In this document: positions 60,767 to 64,000 of the stretch, piece by piece | Layout: every line of letters begins with the position of its first letter | How positions within the stretch are numbered: position 1 is the first letter of the stretch | DNA from: Tachypleus tridentatus | Taxonomy: Eukaryota; Arthropoda; Merostomata; Xiphosura; Limulidae | Assembly: GCF_004210375.1 (NCBI RefSeq) | Contig: NC_134830.1 | Coordinates: 46,381,094-46,445,093 of the forward strand | DNA length: 64,000 nucleotides | Direction: 5' to 3' | Program-made: the position numbers and the translations under genes | Notes under the pieces: model-generated | What the model was told of the DNA's origin: nothing | Seen by the model: only the letters and a program-made list of their open reading frames with translations | Database searches by the model: none

Positions 60767-61028
60767 TTTGTTTTCTGTATCCTCATTTACACTGTAAACA
60801 AGTTCAGTTTCTTCAAAACCAGTAGCACTCATCCTCTGGTCAGGTCCCGAGCCACCTGGTCCAGCCGGGGGGATCAGGAGAGTTTAGACAAGTTTGGATT
60901 AGTGCTTTTCCAGCCTCACTAGTGATCATAGGTTGCAATTTTCTAGTAGCAAACGTATAAACATGTCCAGTTTCACTAGCTACCAGAAGCATCACTTGTG
61001 TGCCTGTCAGTGTTGACAGCTCATAGGC
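60767..61028 (-). CDS. SRF: SRF exon 2: MADS box C half and SAM extension
   Basis: The exon follows acceptor TTGTCAG and starts with AYELSTLTGTQ, the residues that follow KTGIMKK at the exon 1/2 boundary of vertebrate SRF. It runs through the MADS beta strands (VMLLVASETGHVYTFATRK) and the SAM region (KLQPMITSEAGKALIQTCL) and ends with MSATGFEETELVYSV before donor AAA|gtaagt, phase 0. This part mediates dimerisation, contacts with ternary complex factors and MRTF, and part of DNA bending. Oddity: the exon is 262 nt, and a one-base shift is needed in the run of six G (plus strand) at 60867-60872 to join LNSPDPP to GPDQRMSATG. Read literally the frame ends at a TGA shortly after. Removing one base would give 261 nt and a clean phase-0 exon. 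Confidence 0.95.
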
Positions 61029-63447
61029 CTGACAATGGAAAAGTAAACCAATGAGCAATTAAAACCAATATTAAATAGATCACGTCTATTACAGTATATA
61101 TGTTATAAAACCAAATGTGTACTTCTACTCAAACATGTTGTTTACTCTGCAGTTTAAACCATAAGTAAAGATTCTGTTGGACTAATCAATATTATAAAAG
61201 TGGGTTAAATGCCCAGTTGCTTAAAAAATAAAAAGTACAAATGTTTTTTCTTATAATCTGGAAGGTTACATAATATAAAGTATAATTAATCACAAAACTT
61301 AAAGCTGACTAGCATGCATCAGTGAAAATTTCATTTCTAGTTTATTTTTGACCTGAATATAATATTTATTGTATATTTTTACTGCAAAATTTGGTATTAC
61401 TAAAGACTGTTCCATGCTTTAAAAAACCAAAAACGAAAAAAATTTACTTATGTAAAATAATAAAACAAAAGTCCACATAGCAGGATAATCGATGCTTTGA
61501 ATCAACTCTATCTCAGTAAATGTCTAAGTTTGTCTGCTACAGTTGGAGACAAGATACCACTAAGAAAACATTTACACATTCAGAAAAAAAATAAATAAAC
61601 AAGGAGGGTATTACAAGTATTGCTTCATCTACCTAATAATGCTTTTAGAAATGCTAGAGAGCCCTTTTAACCTAAGAGCTAAATGTATAGTGTTTAGAAA
61701 TTGTAAAATAATACAAATTATGCTTAAAACTAGTATTTTCATGTCAAGATTAATTAAATAACAGTTGTAATTTGTGGACATACTGGTATTAATATGTACA
61801 TCATGTTACATGTACAGTAATTATTAGATAAAACTGGAAAGATGGAAAGTCATTAACAGATTGAAATGCACATACAGATATTTGGTTAATAATGTAAGTG
61901 GACAGATATTAACAAATCTCAAGACCTAACATGGAAAACAAAAATATTTTATTATCAAATATCATAGTTATAACCTCAAAGAACTAATCTCATATTCAAG
62001 TGTCTAAAAAGAAATGAACTGGGTCTCATTATACACGATTAGACATACATTTTACAATAACAAAATGAAGTACATGACAAGAATATGAGGGAGGAAGGTA
62101 ATGGGATAGATGTAGGGTGTAGTTACAAAATTAACTTTAAAAAGTTACAGTATTATATATTTTACTATTTTTAATAGTGGGTGGTACCCACCTGATGAAG
62201 CAATACATTCTAGTATTATAAGCAATATCATTTGAACATCATATTTAATTATTCTTAGTACTAGGTATATATCTTTAGTTTAGATATACACAGTTTACTT
62301 TGATCAGAAGTAAATATTCATAAATGCAATTTGTACATTTCTGCCCTTCACATTTTTCATTTTCACCTATATGATTTGGTTCACTTAATAACTATTACTT
62401 CTCATATATTTAACTCTACAAAAAATTAAAGCCACACTTGCCAACTCTTCATGAGCTTGTACTCCTCTAACTTCCTATACTAAAAAATATAATTTTGAGT
62501 TAAGTTAAGCATACATTCTGGAGCCGCTTTTAACTCTGGTTGAATATGAACAAAATGAAAAGCATTAAATACAATTTCTTCATAGCTTGTTTCACAAATG
62601 AGCTAATAGTAATATTAATTGTATTTTTGATCCACATAAAATAGTTATACTTCTATTAAATCAAAGTACAGTATTTAAGTTAGAGAAGCACAATTAACTC
62701 AATACCAAAGAGCACTGAGCATGTTGATAAGTGTCATGTATAATAAAGTTATGATAAAAGTTTTTAAATGTCCTGAAAATAAACAAGTGGCTGAAATATG
62801 CAATTCCAATTATTACATTATTATCATCAGAATATAACCATTGTGATTCTTATTTTTTCTTTATTACTTTAGGGTTATTCAATTTAATAATTAAATGCAT
62901 ATAATAAATTACTAAGCCTCACAATTAACAACTAACATTCCACTGATCACTCAGGTTTTGTTAAAGTTCAAAGATGATAAACCCCTTGATAAGGTGTTCA
63001 GTACAACCAACTGATAATTTAACAAAGTTTATATGACAAGTTACACAGGATACATGGTTTTGTAGGGTTAAAAAGAAGGGTTTACACAGATTTATCCAAA
63101 TATTTGGCAAATTACATTTAATTATATTAATTGCAAAGTAATGCATTCAGGTTATAATTTGAATCATGTTAAATACAGATAATATAATTACATAAAGTAT
63201 TTACAAACATATTGAAGTCAATAGAAGTAATCATCTCCATAGGAATCACCAGTTAGGCCTTGTTTAGAATACTGTTTAAACTTCTGGTCTCTTTTTCTAA
63301 GAGAAAATACTCACCAAGAGGAAATGGTCAAGGAAGATCACTAGGATATTTTAGGAGTAGAAGGGTTATACCATAGGAATAGGTTAAGGTCTAATTTGTG
63401 CTGAATTATGTAAATAATGATATAAAAGGATCTAACTAAGTTTTGGA
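61029..63447. other. SRF intron 1, no feature seen
   Basis: AT-rich sequence between the exon 2 acceptor and the terminal minisatellite. No MADS-box exon 1 was found here on either strand. Confidence 0.5.
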
Positions 63448-64000
63448 AAAAAAGCAAGCTATGCTAGTATTATAAGATAGTATTAATTAAAGCAAGCTAT
63501 GCTAGTATTAAGATAGTATTAATTAAAGCAAGCTATGCTAGTATTATAAGATAGTATTAATTAAAGCAAGCTATGCTAGTATTAAGATAGTATTAATTAA
63601 AGCAAGCTATGCTAGTATTATAAGATAGTATTAATTAAAGCAAGCTATGCTAGTATTATAAGATAGTATTAATTAAAGCAAGCTATGCTAGTATTATAAG
63701 ATAGTATTAATTAAAGCAAGCTATGCTAGTATTAAGATAGTATTAATTAAAGCAAGCTATGCTAGTATTATAAGATAGTATTAATTAAAGCAGCAAGCTA
63801 TGCTAGTATTATAAGATAGTATTAATTAAAAGCAAGCTATGCTAGTATTATAAGATAGCATTAATTAAAGCAAGCTATGCTAGTATTATAAGATAGTATT
63901 AATTAAAGCAAGCTATGCTAGTATTATAAGATAGTATTAATTAAAGCAAGCTATGCTAGTATTAAGATAGTATTAATTAAAGCAAGCTATGCTAGTATTA
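63448..64000. repeat. 35/38-bp minisatellite, runs off the window
   Basis: About 14.5 head-to-tail units built on AGCAAGCTATGCTAGTATTA plus TAAGATAGTATTAATTAA. Long (38) and short (35, lacking one TAT/TAA step) units alternate irregularly (L S L S L L L S L L L L L S), with one unit carrying an extra AGC and one a T-to-C change. Near identity implies recent expansion. It lies in SRF intron 1. Confidence 0.97.

Larger units (their letters stand above)
12601..61028 (-). other. SRF: SRF gene, partial locus (exons 2 to 8)
   Basis: Locus-level entry for serum response factor, a MADS-box transcription factor that binds CArG boxes as a dimer and controls cytoskeletal, muscle and immediate-early genes in the nucleus. 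Seven coding exons were recognised on the minus strand by matching their translations to the known SRF protein order: MADS C half, SAM extension, Ser/Thr/Gln-rich transactivation domain. Intron phases agree at every junction (0,0 then 1,1,1,1 then 0). Intron lengths from the visible splice sites are about 38,956, 601, 3616, 766, 2989 and 407 bp. Exon 1, with the start codon and the basic DNA-contacting half of the MADS box, is not in the window and must lie beyond base 64000. The family identity is firm; the exact C-terminal end is less so. Confidence 0.9.

Noticed and set aside
63448-64000. CRISPR-like array
   Set aside because: Units are contiguous with no unique spacers, in animal intron DNA; a minisatellite.

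Overview
This is animal nuclear DNA: AT-rich, with widely spaced short exons bounded by GT/AG splice sites, long introns and many degraded transposable elements. There is no operon structure and no prokaryotic or organellar gene. Two abundant tRNA-derived SINE families (called SINE-A and SINE-B here), a Jockey/I-type LINE, Penelope-like elements with a GIY-YIG domain and Tc1/mariner-type DNA elements suggest an arthropod. From memory of similar SINEs I infer a chelicerate, perhaps a horseshoe crab; this is not proven.

Two protein-coding genes converge on about 10.2-12.6 kb. On the plus strand, the last two coding exons of a cytochrome c oxidase subunit 7A gene (COX7A) lie at 6051-6152 and 10023-10166. 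Its first exon is not visible and is probably left of the window. On the minus strand, serum response factor (SRF) occupies most of the window. The exon with the second half of the MADS box and the SAM extension is at 60767-61028, and transactivation-domain exons follow at 21531-21810, 20786-20929, 17071-17169, 16179-16304, 13128-13189 and probably 12601-12720. Splice phases agree throughout. Intron 2 is about 39 kb. Exon 1 (start codon and DNA-binding N half of the MADS box) must lie right of base 64000. Exon 2 carries a one-base frame break in a six-base homopolymer, most simply an assembly error.

Region by region: 1-5.3 kb is a nearly full-length but dead LINE plus a truncated second copy. 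5.3-10.2 kb is COX7A and a Penelope fragment. 11.8-21.8 kb is the 3' half of SRF, whose introns hold a broken Tc1-like transposon inside a minisatellite, a pogo/Tigger-like MITE and SINEs. 21.8-60.8 kb is SRF intron 2, with a 249-bp MITE, a foldback repeat near 27 kb, many SINEs, a degraded protein relic at about 40.5-43.6 kb, Penelope pieces, and three stretches that keep CpG (about 28.6-35.0, 45.4-49.5 and 56.7-58.2 kb). 61-64 kb is SRF intron 1, ending in a 35/38-bp minisatellite that runs off the window.

The most interesting points are: a cluster of two perfect and two near-perfect CArG boxes (SRF binding sites) inside SRF's own intron 2, suggesting autoregulation or an internal promoter; hammerhead-ribozyme-like cores in the Penelope repeats; a second hammerhead-like inverted pair at 27.7 kb; an unidentified exon-like ORF just 3' of SRF; and the degraded relic of an uncharacterised invertebrate repeat protein.
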